DNA of 64,000 nucleotides from Clitopilus passeckerianus (GCA_944990035.1 CALYLX010000155.1:186001-250000); one strand, 5' to 3'; counted from the first letter of the stretch, positions 1 through 10,997 are shown. Numbers and translations: made by a program. The notes: generated by a model not told the origin, from the sequence alone.

Positions 1-191
1 AAATGAAAGTTCAAGAACTCTCATGGTTGACCTGACCAGAAAGAACGCAAAAGAAATGAAGAAAGGACGAAGAAACTCACATCATCGTCAAAATGAGCCG
101 TTCCTCCTCCAGAAACCGCACTCAATGGTTTCGACCCCTTCTTGGGTCCCACTCTCGCAAACAGGTCCGTAATTGTGTCCGTAATTGGCAT
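1..191 (-). CDS. 5' end of an unrecognised gene, cut by the window edge
   Basis: A minus-strand reading frame starts with ATG at 189-191 and begins MPITDTITDLFARVG. It runs about 37 codons and ends in FDDD before a good donor GTGAGT near base 78. A pyrimidine-rich stretch with CAG follows, so at least one more exon lies to the left of the window. No signal peptide is visible, and the fragment is too short to assign a family. Its head-to-tail neighbour is OLA1, which is transcribed in the same direction. Confidence 0.5.
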
Positions 192-625
192 TTTGGTTGG
201 CTTTTGCCTTTAGATGAGGTGGCAGCAGTTTATGTCGGCGCTGATAGACTGGTGGCGTCAGAATCTGGTTCTTCGCAGGTTCTTCGTCCGAGTCTCGGTG
301 TGGGTTCAGTAGAAAGAGTAGTCTTAGCTTCTCCTGAGTAGTTTAAAGCTGGGCAGTACTGGACTCTGCGCAGTAGATGTTGCAGTTGTGGAATAACCAG
401 AAATCAAGTATCTCCGCGTAACGGTCCTGTTACAGCAACAGTGCGACGCCAAGCCCACGTGCTGTGCACAGCTTATGTCAGATGAGGTCAATCGCGAGGC
501 GTAGGGCCTGCGCTAAGCTAGGGGAGGCTAGGGCTGCGGTAGGCAATGCAGACAAGGGTAAAGCGATACAGTATTGAACTTATTTCCTCTGTGCTATGTA
601 TAGTATGACTCTGGCGTAAATATCT
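192..625. other. intergenic, no gene seen
   Basis: This is the space between the partial gene on the left and the end of OLA1. It presumably holds the promoter of the former and the terminator of the latter. I see no convincing open frame, repeat or RNA gene. Confidence 0.5.
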
Positions 626-2657
626 TTAACCGCCAGCCTTCCAATAAGCAATGTCACCGTCGATCACTACAAAAGAGTGTCAGCAAACTACGCATCCGGA
701 AATTTCGGCAACAACTTACTCTCATAGGGCTTGCCTTGCTGCCTCAGCTTACCCGCAGCCTTGACAGCAGCTTCACTGCCATGCTCCTTCAAGTCCTCGT
801 ATGCCATAATTTCACCACAGACGAATTTATTCTCAAAGTCCGAACTGCGTTAACCAATCAGCCATCCAGGCCAACGTGAGAAATGAAAGTGGAGGAAACG
901 CACTGGATGACACCTGCAGCTTGTGGAGCCTTGGTACCTTTCCTGATCGTCCAAGCACGAACTTCATCCGGACCGCAGGTGAAGTATCGGATCAGCTATG
1001 CGGTGCGACATTATAAGGCGCAGCAGGGAACCTTGTGAAGGGAACAGACCTCTAGACTGGCATATCCAGCGTTGGTAATCTTTCCGAGAGCACTGGTAGC
1101 ACCGATCTTAGTTTCTTCCTCCTTCTTTTCCTCTGCCGACATCTGGACTAGACGTTCTTCGAGAGCGACAGAGAAAGGAATCAGAGGATCTCCTGGATTG
1201 TTCTCGTCGATCCAGCCTTTAATCTTGGGCAACCTGAAGCCAGGATATATTAATTATCTGTCGTTCGGAAAGCAGATGCATTTGACATACCACTTGTTCT
1301 TCTTCCTGACGTAGTCTTTCTCGCTGAGATTCACAAGGTAAGTGACGGGCTTGGCAGTGAGCAGCTGCAAGCTGTTCACAACATCTATCTAGTAGGGAAA
1401 AAAAGATTCAGTAAGTTGGCCAAATAACAAGAAGGGCATAGGAAGGGGTCAGAGGATATAGTTTTCTCAAAGACATAATGGGGCGTTACTCCCGTCTCGA
1501 CGAGCTGGGTTATCGAGCAAAGCTCTTTTTCATCCTTCAAGTCATAAGGGCAAGATAATCACCTATGAGGAGGAGTTAGTGGGAAGTTCAAGACGAGAGC
1601 ATTTGACCAAAGAAAGCGAAGGGAAAGGATCAGAAAAACACATTATCTCATAGATTCGTTGGGGCGTTACTCCCTTCTCGACGAGCTGGGTTTCGAGTAA
1701 TACTCTTTTTCATCACAAATTATCCCAGATGGAAGCAGAAATAGGGAATTGGAAGAGATAAGACGAGTAAGACTTACCTCTTTGTTATTCCAGTCAAACT
1801 TCCTGGCATCCCGGTTGTCGACGGTCAAAACCTTCAGCACCTTTTCCACTGTGGCCTGGGAAACAAGAAAAATGTAAGCACTACTAAGGGTCAGTTTATG
1901 ATAGCCAACATACAATTTCCTCTTTCTTAGCCTTGTCAGCAAGACTGTTACTTCCGAGCGAACGCCCGGTCTTCTTCAAGTTGTCGAGGTGCTTCTCCAC
2001 CCACTCAATATCCTTGAGCCTGAGTTCCGTCTGGATGATCTCCATGTCGCGAAGAGGGTTAACCTCTCCTTCCACATGGATAACCTCGGCATCGTCGAAG
2101 GCACGAACGACTTGGAAGATACCATCGACCGCGCGGACGTGGGACAAGAAGGCATTACCAAGTCCAGCACCCGTTGAGGCACCCTACGAGGTGTTTTCTC
2201 AGTCACAGCAACGTATGGATTTGGTAGCAACTCACAGCAGTCAACCCAGCGATATCGATGCAGGTCAGGAAAGCCGGTACGCGAGATGCAGGTTTATACA
2301 GGTCACAAAGCCACTCAAATCGAGCGTCCGGTACGGGTATACGAGCTTCTTCAGGGTTTATAGTAGCATAGGGGAAGTTCGCAGCCTTTCCGAGATCTAT
2401 TAAACATTGATAAAATTGAATTATCTGTGCCAGCTATGTGGACCCTATCCAAGCCAATTACGGACCTGTTTCTGACAGCGCATTGAAGAACGACGATTTT
2501 CCGACATTGGGAAGACCTATCCAACAAATTTATCGTTACTTGTTGCACCGATGTGGGTTATCAAGCAGGACAAACCTACGATGCCAACCTTCAAGTTGTT
2601 GCCTGGTCGTCCAAGGAGAACCTTCTTTTCAGGTGCTGCCGCTTTCTTAGGCGGCAT
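626..2657 (-). CDS. OLA1: Obg-like ATPase 1 (YchF/OLA1 family), multi-exon
   Basis: Spliced minus-strand exons give a protein close to eukaryotic OLA1, a cytosolic P-loop ATPase of the TRAFAC class linked to translation and stress. The N-terminus is [17 protein letters not shown]. The G1 P-loop [12 protein letters not shown] is split by an intron. DIAGL (G3), [11 protein letters not shown] and [11 protein letters not shown] follow. The G4 region is NLSEKD, the OLA1-type departure from NKxD that goes with ATP preference. The C-terminal TGS-like part contains [20 protein letters not shown], and the end reads [13 protein letters not shown] with stop TAA at 626-628. The start ATG is at 2655-2657. 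An in-frame upstream ATG near 2795 would add a presequence-like extension. At least six introns are visible, one unusually long (about 1395-1780). Confidence 0.93.
1441..1714. repeat. pair of ~90-bp direct repeats inside an OLA1 intron
   Basis: Bases 1441-1534 and 1621-1714 are imperfect direct copies. Both contain GGGGCGTTACTCCC, then CTCGACGAGCTGGGTT, then CTCTTTTTCATC. They lie in the same roughly 385-bp intron, whose donor is near 1780 and acceptor near 1395. Most introns here are about 50 bp, so a local duplication probably explains this intron's length. Confidence 0.75.
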
Positions 2658-2977
2658 TCTTTTCTTCGCTGCTCGTTGTGAGGAAGTTGAGAAGCTGGCT
2701 GTAACGGACGCTGTCGAGAGCGATGGCCAATAGGCAAATGGTCGGCGTCGACAGCAAAATGTCGCTACTGAAGGAAAAAATCGATCAAGTGACATTTCCG
2801 GATCTGGCTCTGAGGAAAGAGTATATTCGAGCAAAAATTCTGGGCTTATGGTCACGTGGAAAAATTGACCCTGATATTTAACGAATCTGGTGATCAACGC
2901 CAGCAGTCAGTTCAACTGACCACCCTCTCCAGACACGAAGGGTATGTAATAATACCATGCACTAGTTATATTTGGCT
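2658..2977. promoter_or_regulatory. OLA1 upstream region / 3' flank of DUF7918 copy A
   Basis: This spacer of about 320 bp separates OLA1 from the first DUF7918 gene, both on the minus strand. It holds the OLA1 5' region with a possible in-frame upstream start near 2795. No other gene is seen. Confidence 0.4.
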
Positions 2978-4680
2978 CTATCGCAAAAATGAAGGAAGCA
3001 TAGGTTCTAGACCGGCCTTAATCCAGCCCACCAAGGTCCCAGATTGTTCATTCTCGGACGCTCCTCGATTGCCTGCCAGACAAATGGCCGCATCCTCTTC
3101 CTTGACCTCTTTCTTGATCCCTTTGCGGCGATTTAACTCCTCTGTAGCTGACGCGAGCTCGGCCTGCAACACATATGATCAGCGCCTTTTCACATGATTG
3201 ATGGAAGAGTTCAAGTACCTTGAGCCTGCGTACTCTTTCGTAGATGGGATCACCATCCAGCTTGCCGTCGAGGCATTCCTGTTTAATCTCCAGTTCTTTC
3301 TTTACGCGAGCTACATCAGCGGAAGACTTCAGGGGGCCCGCTTTTGATTGCGACTGGGTTGTTTGAGCAGCAGCATCCTCCCCACCTTTTGGTAGAGCTG
3401 TGGGCTTGTCCGAAGGGGTCAGAAGCTCGGGCTCCGTCAGGTCAATGCACTCCAGTACCGTCAATGCAGGTGTTCTAGAGGTGGGTTGAGGGCGAGAACA
3501 AGAGGACGAGCCGGCTGTTGGGTTTGCGGGCCTCGAGGATTCAGGTATATCACGGGGGGCAGAAGACGGAATCTTTTGCGCAGATGACTGTGCCTTGTCT
3601 CGAGGATTTATGGTTTCTTGATCGTTGGTCTTGAGTATAACACCATCCCATTGAAGACGAACTATCGTTGGTCATGAATTTAATCACCATATATCAACGG
3701 GATTAAACCTGTCCACGTACTTTTCGACCTGTACTTGAATATGAATATCACATGGGGTTTATCCACTTTCCAGTGTTGTATAAAGGTCTCCAGGTAGTCG
3801 TCCTCGGATTCCGAGGAATCATTGACTGGGTTATACGTTCTGGAGCCTAGCCTGCTCAGACAAGTTAGCAACGACATGCAATTGACAGGTGGTGACGAAC
3901 TGGAAACGATGACCCTTCGCCTTCATAGATCTCTCGTGGGCAACCTCATCAATGAGATTAGGCGCCGTGTACCTGGGTATCTTCTGTTGCCTCCACGGGC
4001 CTTTCCTAGACCGCTTCCGTTTTCTGACCCAATTAGGGGTGCCCTTGGAGATGCGGACTTCAATTTCTCCAATATATGGATTTGGAGGTTTGTCGAGGTA
4101 AGCATCATCATCTACCAATTTTAAGGCCGTTAGGGAAGGGGGTACTTCGAGGAGTAACCAGCGACAAACCAGTTGTTTCGATCATTGCAAACATCAAATC
4201 CTGCGTAAACTCCTCCGACGTCCTCATAGATGCGATACTTTGTGTGTCGGGACCAGGCAAAGCTTGGCGAGTGGAATTGATAAAGTTATACCCCACCTCG
4301 ACGCTGTCAATGAATACGGTAGTACAGGTGCTGTATGCCCGCCTCGTGTCTCTCCAATGAACACTAAATGTCTATTCCCTAGTCAGCATTCTTCGTCTAA
4401 CCGCAAGAAGAAACAATTACTGTTCCTGCCTCAGAAGGAATATACGCTGAGACGACGACCTTGTCCTGGGATAATTCCACCTTTTGTTCGTAAAGGGGAA
4501 GTTCTTTGTCGCCTGTTTTTATCCATGCTGTGAAGTGGTCGTGGGTCAGGCGGGTCTGTACCTGAGGCTCCACGTGTAGAGTTTGTGTTCCTGCAGTCCG
4601 GGGTTGCTATTAGGTCTGTGGTTAATGGGGCCAAAACACTTACTATCATATCCCGACATCCGAACGGTCTGTTCGACCAT
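2978..4680 (-). CDS. DUF7918-like protein, copy A (intact)
   Basis: The reading frame can be followed through about seven exons without a stop, giving roughly 450 residues. It starts MVEQTVRMSGYD at 4678-4680. Family landmarks in order: HFTAWIKTGDKELPLYEQ, AYIPSEAG, FSVHWRDTRRAYST, FAMIETT joined to DDDAYLD, IGEIEVRI, a Lys/Arg-rich stretch, VAHERSMKAKGH, then HVIFIFKYRSK. The tail has LECIDLTE and a predicted coiled, charged C-terminus (AELASATEELNRRKGIKKEV) that ends at the stop 2978-2980. I recall this layout as the basidiomycete DUF7918 family, whose function is unknown. The basic segment and acidic/coiled tail suggest a nuclear or DNA-associated protein, which is inference. It is the closest paralogue of copy C, and its neighbour B matches D. 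Confidence 0.75.
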
Positions 4681-5079
4681 GCCACCGATAGTAGCCTGGA
4701 AGTAGCCCACAACCAAAAGCTTCGGCACCGTTCGGCAATTTGCACTCGAAAGACAGAATCTATCCATCAAACTGGAATCTCATCGATTTCCCACCGATGG
4801 TCGGGCGACTCCTATATCTCTTCACAAATGATCTCTCCACATTTTCAGAATCCTGCCAATTTTCACTAATCCAGCCACGTCACCAAATACTCCAGCAGCT
4901 CGGTCTGAGTTTGGTCGGCAGCACAGAATCAAGGCCTTCATTGAATCAGGAGAATAGCGTACATTCTTACAAAAAGCATAAAGGTATAATTACTTGCTCC
5001 TTAACTGAGCGAAAATAACCGCATCCATGGGTTCGACGAAAGGTCTATTTGGGTAGACAACTTTTGTGGTTGCTTCAAG
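4681..5079. repeat. spacer A-B, duplicated at 9433-9847
   Basis: The interval upstream of copy A resembles the interval upstream of copy C. Both contain TCAGGAGAA, then TAGCGTAC, then AAAGGATAAAGGTATA-like sequence, then TACTT(G/C)CTCC. Homology in non-coding spacer shows that genes A and B were duplicated together as one segment. The spacer probably contains the promoter of A. Confidence 0.6.
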
Positions 5080-5960
5080 CTACAGGATCTCGGCTTTGGC
5101 CTCCTTCTTTACTCTTGTGTGCTGTGATTTCTTGCCCTTCTGTCTCAGGACCTGTATTTAGGCTTTTTAGCGTAGAAAAATCATCATAGGCCACTCATGC
5201 CACCAGAGCTCGGCCTACCTCAAGGGTTCGAATCCCCCCAGTTCGGTCGTAGCCACTGGGCTCGCTGGTCTCGTCGTCATCTAAAACCAGATCAATGACA
5301 CCCTCTGGGGCAACCTTTCGTTTTTTGGGCCTGAAATTTGCCTCTGGCATGTCAGGAAAGGCATTGTATAACTTCTGAGACGCCAAGACAAAAATCATGC
5401 TACTCACCTCTAGAATGTAGGAATATTTTTGAAATAAATTGTAGCGAGCAGTTCCTTGGGGCTGACGGTCGACGATCCCGTTTGTGAAGGTGGAGTCGTC
5501 TCGCCGAGCCTTGCACGTTCAGCGCTAGTCCCAGACGCTTTGGCTGACATTTTACCTTGCTTGGTAGACCATGGCATTTTTTGACCGTTCGTGAACCCGT
5601 ACAAGGGACCCTTCTCTGACGCATGTAATCCAGTTGGAACTAGCACATCTATATGCCAGATTGCAGCTCTGGGGGACCAAAGCCTTCAGGGATAGACTAC
5701 TCATAGAACGCGTCACCCGTGTGGGGGTAACAGGCTCAAGAACTCTGGAGCCATCGTGACTTGAGGATACCAGTCGTTTCTATCTTGGAAAACACCAGTT
5801 TCTCCCTTATGGTCTTGGGGGTATTGTTGGGCGCCAGCTTTGATTCTTTATCTGGCCAGCGGGAGGGAATTCCTTCGACTTTTTTTGGTAAGACGAATAC
5901 CAGGTTGCGCGTTCATGTTACAGTAAAGCTGGGACACGTATATCATTGAAGTAGAGGTAT
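5080..5960 (-). pseudogene. DUF7918-like copy B, decayed
   Basis: Pieces of a DUF7918-like gene closest to copy D are readable. They include FSKIETT, VRVHERSKNAMVYQA, a C-terminal RKVAPEGVIDLVLDDDE and a last exon LRQKGKKSQHTRVKKEAK ending at TAG 5080-5082. The exon matching D's acidic DDDAYSNQS segment has three in-frame stops between 5655 and 5720. The FKYR motif is out of frame (an extra A near 5430). No start exon like D's was found upstream. I call it a pseudogene with some still-intact exons. Confidence 0.7.
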
Positions 5961-6680
5961 TTTTTAGGAACTTTTCATCGTTGAATGTTGGTTGAAAACA
6001 TGTTATTTAAGGGCAGGCAGATTCCCGTTGGCAGAATCTCCCATTCTCACCCAATCAATTTCCCACAGTTTATCCAAGGCTCTTCATCGCTAGGACATTC
6101 AAAACCTCCAAAAGTGAGAAAGTTCATAGATCCGGAACCACCCGATATCCTTCAACACGGGAGGGGTCTCTGCGCCTCGCAAACCCAAGGCCACCTCGCA
6201 CCGGCATCGTCAAAGCTCCGCTCATATGACTGAATCGAGGCAAATGATTCTGTTAGTGCGAATGAGGCTTCGTGATGCACAACGTGGCGCAGGGCTTACT
6301 GGCAAAGATCACGATGGGCCACAGACTTCATCGACGCTATGCCTCTCAACCGAAGAATTTTGGCATTCGGAATGCTTGGATTACCCAGATACGGCTAGTT
6401 AGCTGATAGCTATCGACAGGTGATAAACGTGAGCAAAGTCAAATCGGGCTCTTATAATAGGAGCATCCGAATAACACGACAGCAATTGGCTCTCGACGAC
6501 GTTTCAGGGTTACATACCACGCTGAGGCATCTCCACAGACCGTGATAAATGAATTCCCCGCACTCATTTCGCTTTTCATAGGCGAGAGAACGAGGCCAGT
6601 AATTTGCAATGTGACCTAGCGCTCATCCCTTCGAATCATCTCCGACGGTGTTATCATCCGGGTGGCGACCGAGTTCGAAG
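5961..6680. other. intergenic between DUF7918 copy B and the defensin gene
   Basis: No supported gene. Short open frames exist around 5985-6233 but match nothing I recognise. The right end is the upstream region of the defensin-like gene. Confidence 0.4.
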
Positions 6681-6688
6681 TATAAATA
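6681..6688 (+). promoter_or_regulatory. TATA box of the defensin-like gene
   Basis: TATAAATA lies 66 bp upstream of the ATG at 6747, a normal distance for a TATA-driven fungal promoter. Clear TATA boxes are not evident at most other genes in the window, which fits an inducible, strongly expressed secreted peptide. Confidence 0.6.
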
Positions 6689-6746
6689 GTGCTCCAAAAA
6701 TTCCAGAGCCCTCAATAACAGTCAGTATAAACTTGGACTACCTACC

Positions 6747-7014
6747 ATGCAGTTCTCTCTGATTTCTGTCGTCTTCGCCGTGTTTGCGGCTGTCAACGCC
6801 GCCTCCATTCCTGCTGCTCGGGCGGTTGACAACACGGCTTCGTCTTGCCAGGTGGGATCCATTTGGGGAGCTGGTGATGCTGCATGCTCTGCTTCCTGCC
6901 TCGCCCAACATGGGAACATTCATGGAGGTCATTGCAATTCCGAGTGAGTGGCCTCAGAGCATGAGGGCAGCCCAGACCTAATGCCACCCTAGTCAAGTCT
7001 GCGTTTGCAACTAA
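6747..7014 (+). CDS. CS-alpha-beta defensin-like secreted peptide (plectasin-type)
   Basis: Two exons, 6747-6943 and 6993-7014, are joined over a 49-bp GTGAGT...CTAG intron and encode 72 residues. Residues 1-19 form a signal peptide (MQFSLISVVFAVFAAVNA). A short pro-segment, ASIPAARAVDNTASS, follows. The mature part has six cysteines spaced C-x12-C-x3-C-x11-C-x5-C-x-C. The CxxxC pair, a GG just before the fourth cysteine and the final CxC are the CS-alpha-beta defensin signature, as in the fungal defensin plectasin. The last exon supplies cysteines 5 and 6, so the intron splits the domain. There is no dibasic KR before the mature peptide; AR precedes AVDNT, so the processing site is uncertain. 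The expected role is antibacterial or interference with competitors outside the cell. It lies between decayed DUF7918 genes. Confidence 0.82.
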
Positions 7015-7137
7015 CCTAAGCGAATAATTTCAAGCAGAGTAGAGTCGGAGAAACCATGTTCGGGGTAGGCATTCCCATTTAATTTTTAGTCTTGGAGGAA
7101 CGAACGTGTCTGATGCTTCAGTTGGCTCACAGCTTGT

Positions 7138-7587
7138 TCATACCAGGCTTATACGATTTGATAACCTATGCGCAACCATGATATATAAATCTCGTGTGAT
7201 TGTATGGTGTAGTCCTAACCATCTCAATGCTAAGATGCACCGCCAATAACTATTCAGTGATTGCTGACGATCGGATGTTGACTCGGATACTGCCAGTTTA
7301 ACGTGGAACCTCGCAGTTTCAATTGTACCGTGAACGCTCTCGATGCACCAAGCCGTTAGTTCGGGAAAGCAATCAAACGCTTCCGCTCTTTTCCGCATTT
7401 GGCAGTAGAATTTTCCAGTAACAGTATCTATATGGTCAACTAGCGATCGAAGGGCTGCTGCGCTACAGATATTCGAGACCAGACAATGACACTTTGTGAA
7501 AGGCTCGTCTCTGTGCTTTTCGGCAACATCCAAAAGATAACAGAATTTTTGACCAACTTCAATCGTCAAGGAGTCCAGTAAGGTCAA
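7138..7587 (-). CDS. unrecognised 149-residue open frame
   Basis: A single-exon frame with ATG at 7585-7587 encodes 149 residues. It has a cluster KCHCLVSNIC and a basic QMRKRAE, and no signal peptide or membrane segment. It converges on the defensin gene. It could be the remnant of a larger gene or a chance frame; I do not recognise the product. Confidence 0.3.
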   Translation of the reverse strand: MTLLDSLTIEVGQKFCYLLDVAEKHRDEPFTKCHCLVSNICSAAALRSLVDHIDTVTGKFYCQMRKRAEAFDCFPELTAWCIESVHGTIETARFHVKLAVSESTSDRQQSLNSYWRCILALRWLGLHHTITRDLYIMVAHRLSNRISLV

Positions 7588-7691
7588 TCACAAATTGCCC
7601 GTTCTCGGAGGCACCTTGTTTGACCGCTAGACTAATCGCTGGATCCTCTTCCTTGATCTCTTCCTTGACCTGTTTTTTTTTTTGCGGCGAT

Positions 7692-9432
7692 TCAACTCCT
7701 CTTTACCGACTTGAGCTCCGCCTGTACATTTATGATTGGCTTCTGCCCAACGCCGTTGAGGGAGGGATGCGAGTACTTACTGGGAGCCAGCGAACTCTCT
7801 CGTCTAGAGGGTCATCGTCGAGATATTCTCGTTTCACCTCTGCTTCTTCCTTCACATGAATTGCCTCAGTGGAAAGGACTGGCACATCTGGCACCGCTGA
7901 CGGGGCCCCGCCCGAGCCACCTGCCTCTTCAACCGTTGCATGAGCAGAGGCATCCCGAGTTTGCGATTCATCAACAGGGCCAGTCCTTTCGGATAAAGAC
8001 ACGCGCAATTGCGATTGGGGGGATTGAGGAACGGAACCCACCCGGGTATCAGGTGCTGAAGGAAGCGCCGCCATCGCTGATGTGCTGTTGACTCCTAGTG
8101 AAATGTTGTGCCTTTTATTCCCAGCCGGAGAGGTGACCCGAGCAGGTTGCCCACTTCATCAATGTACTCCAGTTCCGTAATCGCAGATGCCTGAGAGGCC
8201 GATTGTGGACGAAGGCTGGAGCACAATCCAGGGGGTAGATTCCTATCGCTGAAAGATTCCAGTGCGCGGTGGTGACTAGGAGACTGAGAATCTCGCTTAG
8301 ATGAGACGTCTTCGTCCTGTGGATCCGGTATTTCATCCCTGGGGATGATTCCGTCGGCTTGCAGACGGGCTATCGTTGTTTTTATGGTCAATAACATTTA
8401 CACCAATGATGTGATGCGTGCCGATATACCTCTGGATCTGTGCTTGAATACGAATTTCAGGTGAGGCTTATCCCGGGTCCATCGTAGTTCTACACGCGGT
8501 TTGTCTTTATATTCAGAGTCGGATCCGGAGCCTGAGTAATCGGGAATTGGTTTGTATATTTTATCACCAAGCCTTCTCGAATAAGTCAGCCTCTAAGTGT
8601 AAGTGGTAAGCAGCCACGTACTGAAAGCAATGTCCGCTCGCCTTCGCTGATGTTTCGTGGACTACTTCATCGAGATTAAGTGCGGTATACTTGGGTTTCT
8701 TTCGTTTCTCAGTCTCTCTTTCTTTTCTCTCCCTTTTGCGTTTTCTAACCCGCGTGGACCTGCATTTGGCAATAGCGGCCTCAATTTGGCCAAGCAGAGC
8801 ACTCAGTTTTTTTATCAGGGTAAGCACCATCCCCTATCATCTATCAGAGCAGGACGTGTTCATGGAAGACGTTAACAGACCTATTGTTTTTATATCTGCA
8901 AACACCAAACTCTGCCGACGTTCTCATGGACTTGACAGATTTCGTTTGAGGCCCTTTGGGCTCGGTATAGTGTCGATTTGAGTTGATGAGCCACCAACCG
9001 ATCCTGACACCATCAATAGAGACGGCGGTACCAGTGTTGTACGTTCGCCTTGTATCCGCCCAACGAACACTGAACGCCTGTTATTTGCAGTCAACATCTC
9101 TCCTCGTGTTCCAAGGGGAAGAATCCACCTTTCCTGACTCGGAGGGGATGTATGTTGAAACAACGACAAGATCACCACCCTGAAATATTTTGAACGTCTT
9201 GTTCGTAAAGCGGAAGCTCCTTGCCGCCAGCCTTGATCCATGCTGAGAACTGGTCATGACTCAAGCGCGTCTGCACATTAGGGTCTGTTGCACTTATAGG
9301 TGTCTCCGGCCTTTGGGTTGGGGGTTCTGTGGTTTGACGTGTGTCTTGAGTTTTATTCAAGGATGAATGATGGATCCGGAAACACTCGCCACGATAAGCC
9401 GACTTCCGAGCGGTTTGCCTTGTCTGTGGCAT
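7692..9432 (-). pseudogene. DUF7918-like copy C, decayed
   Basis: The start is intact: MPQTRQTARKSAYRGE at 9430-9432, then QFSAWIKAGGKELPLYEQ, TYIPSESGK and FSVRWADTRRTYNTGTAVS. It is the closest paralogue of copy A. The frame then breaks. Compared with A, the segment at 8890-8930 (FMFAMIETT in A) carries an 11-base net loss. The exon near 8790-8850 changes frame before QIEAAIAKC. Another frame change lies near 8095. A one-base loss near 7700 gives an early TGA at 7692-7694, just before an A-run (T-run on the plus strand at about 7671-7684). Several later exons (KPHLKFVFKHRSR, DDDPLDERVRWLP) remain readable. Confidence 0.7.
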
Positions 9433-9847
9433 CCTGCTGCTAGAATATTAGAAGTGGCCCGCTCAGAAGTTGCAGTACAATTTGGATGTAGGCCTGAGAT
9501 TTTGCGTCGTACCAATGATTAGCAACCAATAAAGTACATAAAATTGAACCCCGAACCTTTTGATCGGCGACTTTTACGGTAGGGTGTACTGTAGTCACTA
9601 GAGCTTCAAGCTTCAATATTTTAAGGTCAAGTACACAGACGTGTCACAGAGATTAGATTTGTTTCAAGTACACATAATCTAGGCCTTATTTGGATCAGGA
9701 GAACATAGCGTACTTCATTATAAAAAGGATAAAGGTATAGTTACTTCCTCCCCAAGGGAACACAATTACTGCATATGCGGGTTCCACGACTCCTCGAGTA
9801 CATTCAGAAAAGGGGCGCGATCTTTCCGTGTGCACCGTCGTTTCAAG
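9433..9847. repeat. spacer C-D, homologous to 4681-5079
   Basis: This spacer separates the start of copy C from the end of copy D. It shares several blocks with the A-B spacer, at an offset of about 4.76 kb. No gene seen. Confidence 0.6.
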
Positions 9848-10997
9848 CTATAGGATCTCTAGGATCTCGGCTTTGACTTCCCTCTTTACCCTCTTATGTT
9901 GGAGTTTCTTGCCCTTCTGCTTCAACGCCTGTATTTGTGCCTTTTGGCGTATGACACTTAACATAGATAACTTATGCCACTGAAGCTCGGCCTACCTCAA
10001 GCGCTCGAATCCTCTCATCTCGGTCGGAGCTACCCGCCTCGGTGGCTTCATCGTCGTCTATAGTAAGGTCGATGACATCCTCAGCTATCGCTTTTCGTTT
10101 CTTGGTTGAAGGTATTATTCCGTGTGCCTGAAGATGATCTGTGATGGATCAAAAAATATTATTGAGCCGGTGGTAAGTGGGCTTATACAACACACCTCTA
10201 GGCCTGTACTTGAAGTGGAAGGCAGCCAGGAGTTCAATCCAGTTGACTTTCGACCATTCCTTCGGCTGTGTGAGGTTCTCTCCGAGTCTGAAGAAGTTCA
10301 GTAATACGCTAGAATGTCGTGGATGTGACGTTACCTGGCTTGGTGAACCATCGCCTTTTTAGATCGCTCGTGGACCTTTTCCAGCAGATACTTTTCTGAG
10401 GAGGTGTTCTGTCTGGTCTGAGCTATCACTTCTGTATGCCAGATAGACAACTTTAGGAGGCCAAAGTCTTCAGAGATAGACTGATTGCTGTACGCATCAT
10501 CATCTGTGTAAGAATTGACGTATAAGTGGCAAGAACCCCTGATTAAACCGTGAATTGAGAGTACCAGTCATCTCTATTTTGGAGAATACCGTGTAGTGGG
10601 AGTTGACGGAATGACCTGCGCTGCTATGAAGACGACGACATTTTATGGCCATGCGGCCCCTGACCTCTGGTCAAAAATCGACTTCTGTGATACCCCTCAT
10701 GCACGGAAGAAGCTCACTCGTTTCGAGGGATTGCTCCGAGGACCATTTCACCCCGAAAGACTGAAGAGAGTCAGGTATCAGGTATCAGGGGAAAGGATAT
10801 ATTTAAACTATCGAATACCTTACCTTCCCCTCTTCCGATTCTATCCAACACGTAGCCGTTCGCTCGTCAAGATGTTCAATTCCATATAGTGCAACCTCTT
10901 CATTCTCGACCACAGCCGCCGCCGTAAATTGCCCGATTTTGATTGTTTTTGTGGGCACGCCTTGTGCGGAGTCATCTTCAGTTGAGTCTGTAGACAT
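9848..10997 (-). CDS. DUF7918-like protein, copy D (intact)
   Basis: The start is MSTDSTEDDSAQGVP at 10995-10997, then TAAAVVENEEVALYGIEH, TCWIESEEGK and FGVKWSSEQSLE. A 51-bp GTGAGC...CCAG intron removes an apparent stop. FSKIEMT, DDDAYSNQS, VHERSKKAM, FHFKYRPR and LQAHGIIPSTKKRK follow. DVIDLTIDDDE is an acidic hydrophobic stretch resembling a SUMO-interacting motif (inference). The charged last exon LKQKGKKLQHKRVKREVK ends at TAG 9848-9850. With these splices there is no stop or frameshift over about 310 residues. It is closest to dead copy B. Confidence 0.7.

Noticed and set aside
5225..5235. GGTTCGAATCC, a perfect tRNA B-box
   Set aside because: It lies in DUF7918 coding sequence conserved in copy D (as RIRALE) without the box. 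No A-box or cloverleaf stems are found around it.
10639..10710. Stop codon in copy D suggesting it is a pseudogene
   Set aside because: A 51-bp GTGAGC...CCAG intron removes the stop and keeps the family frame on both sides.
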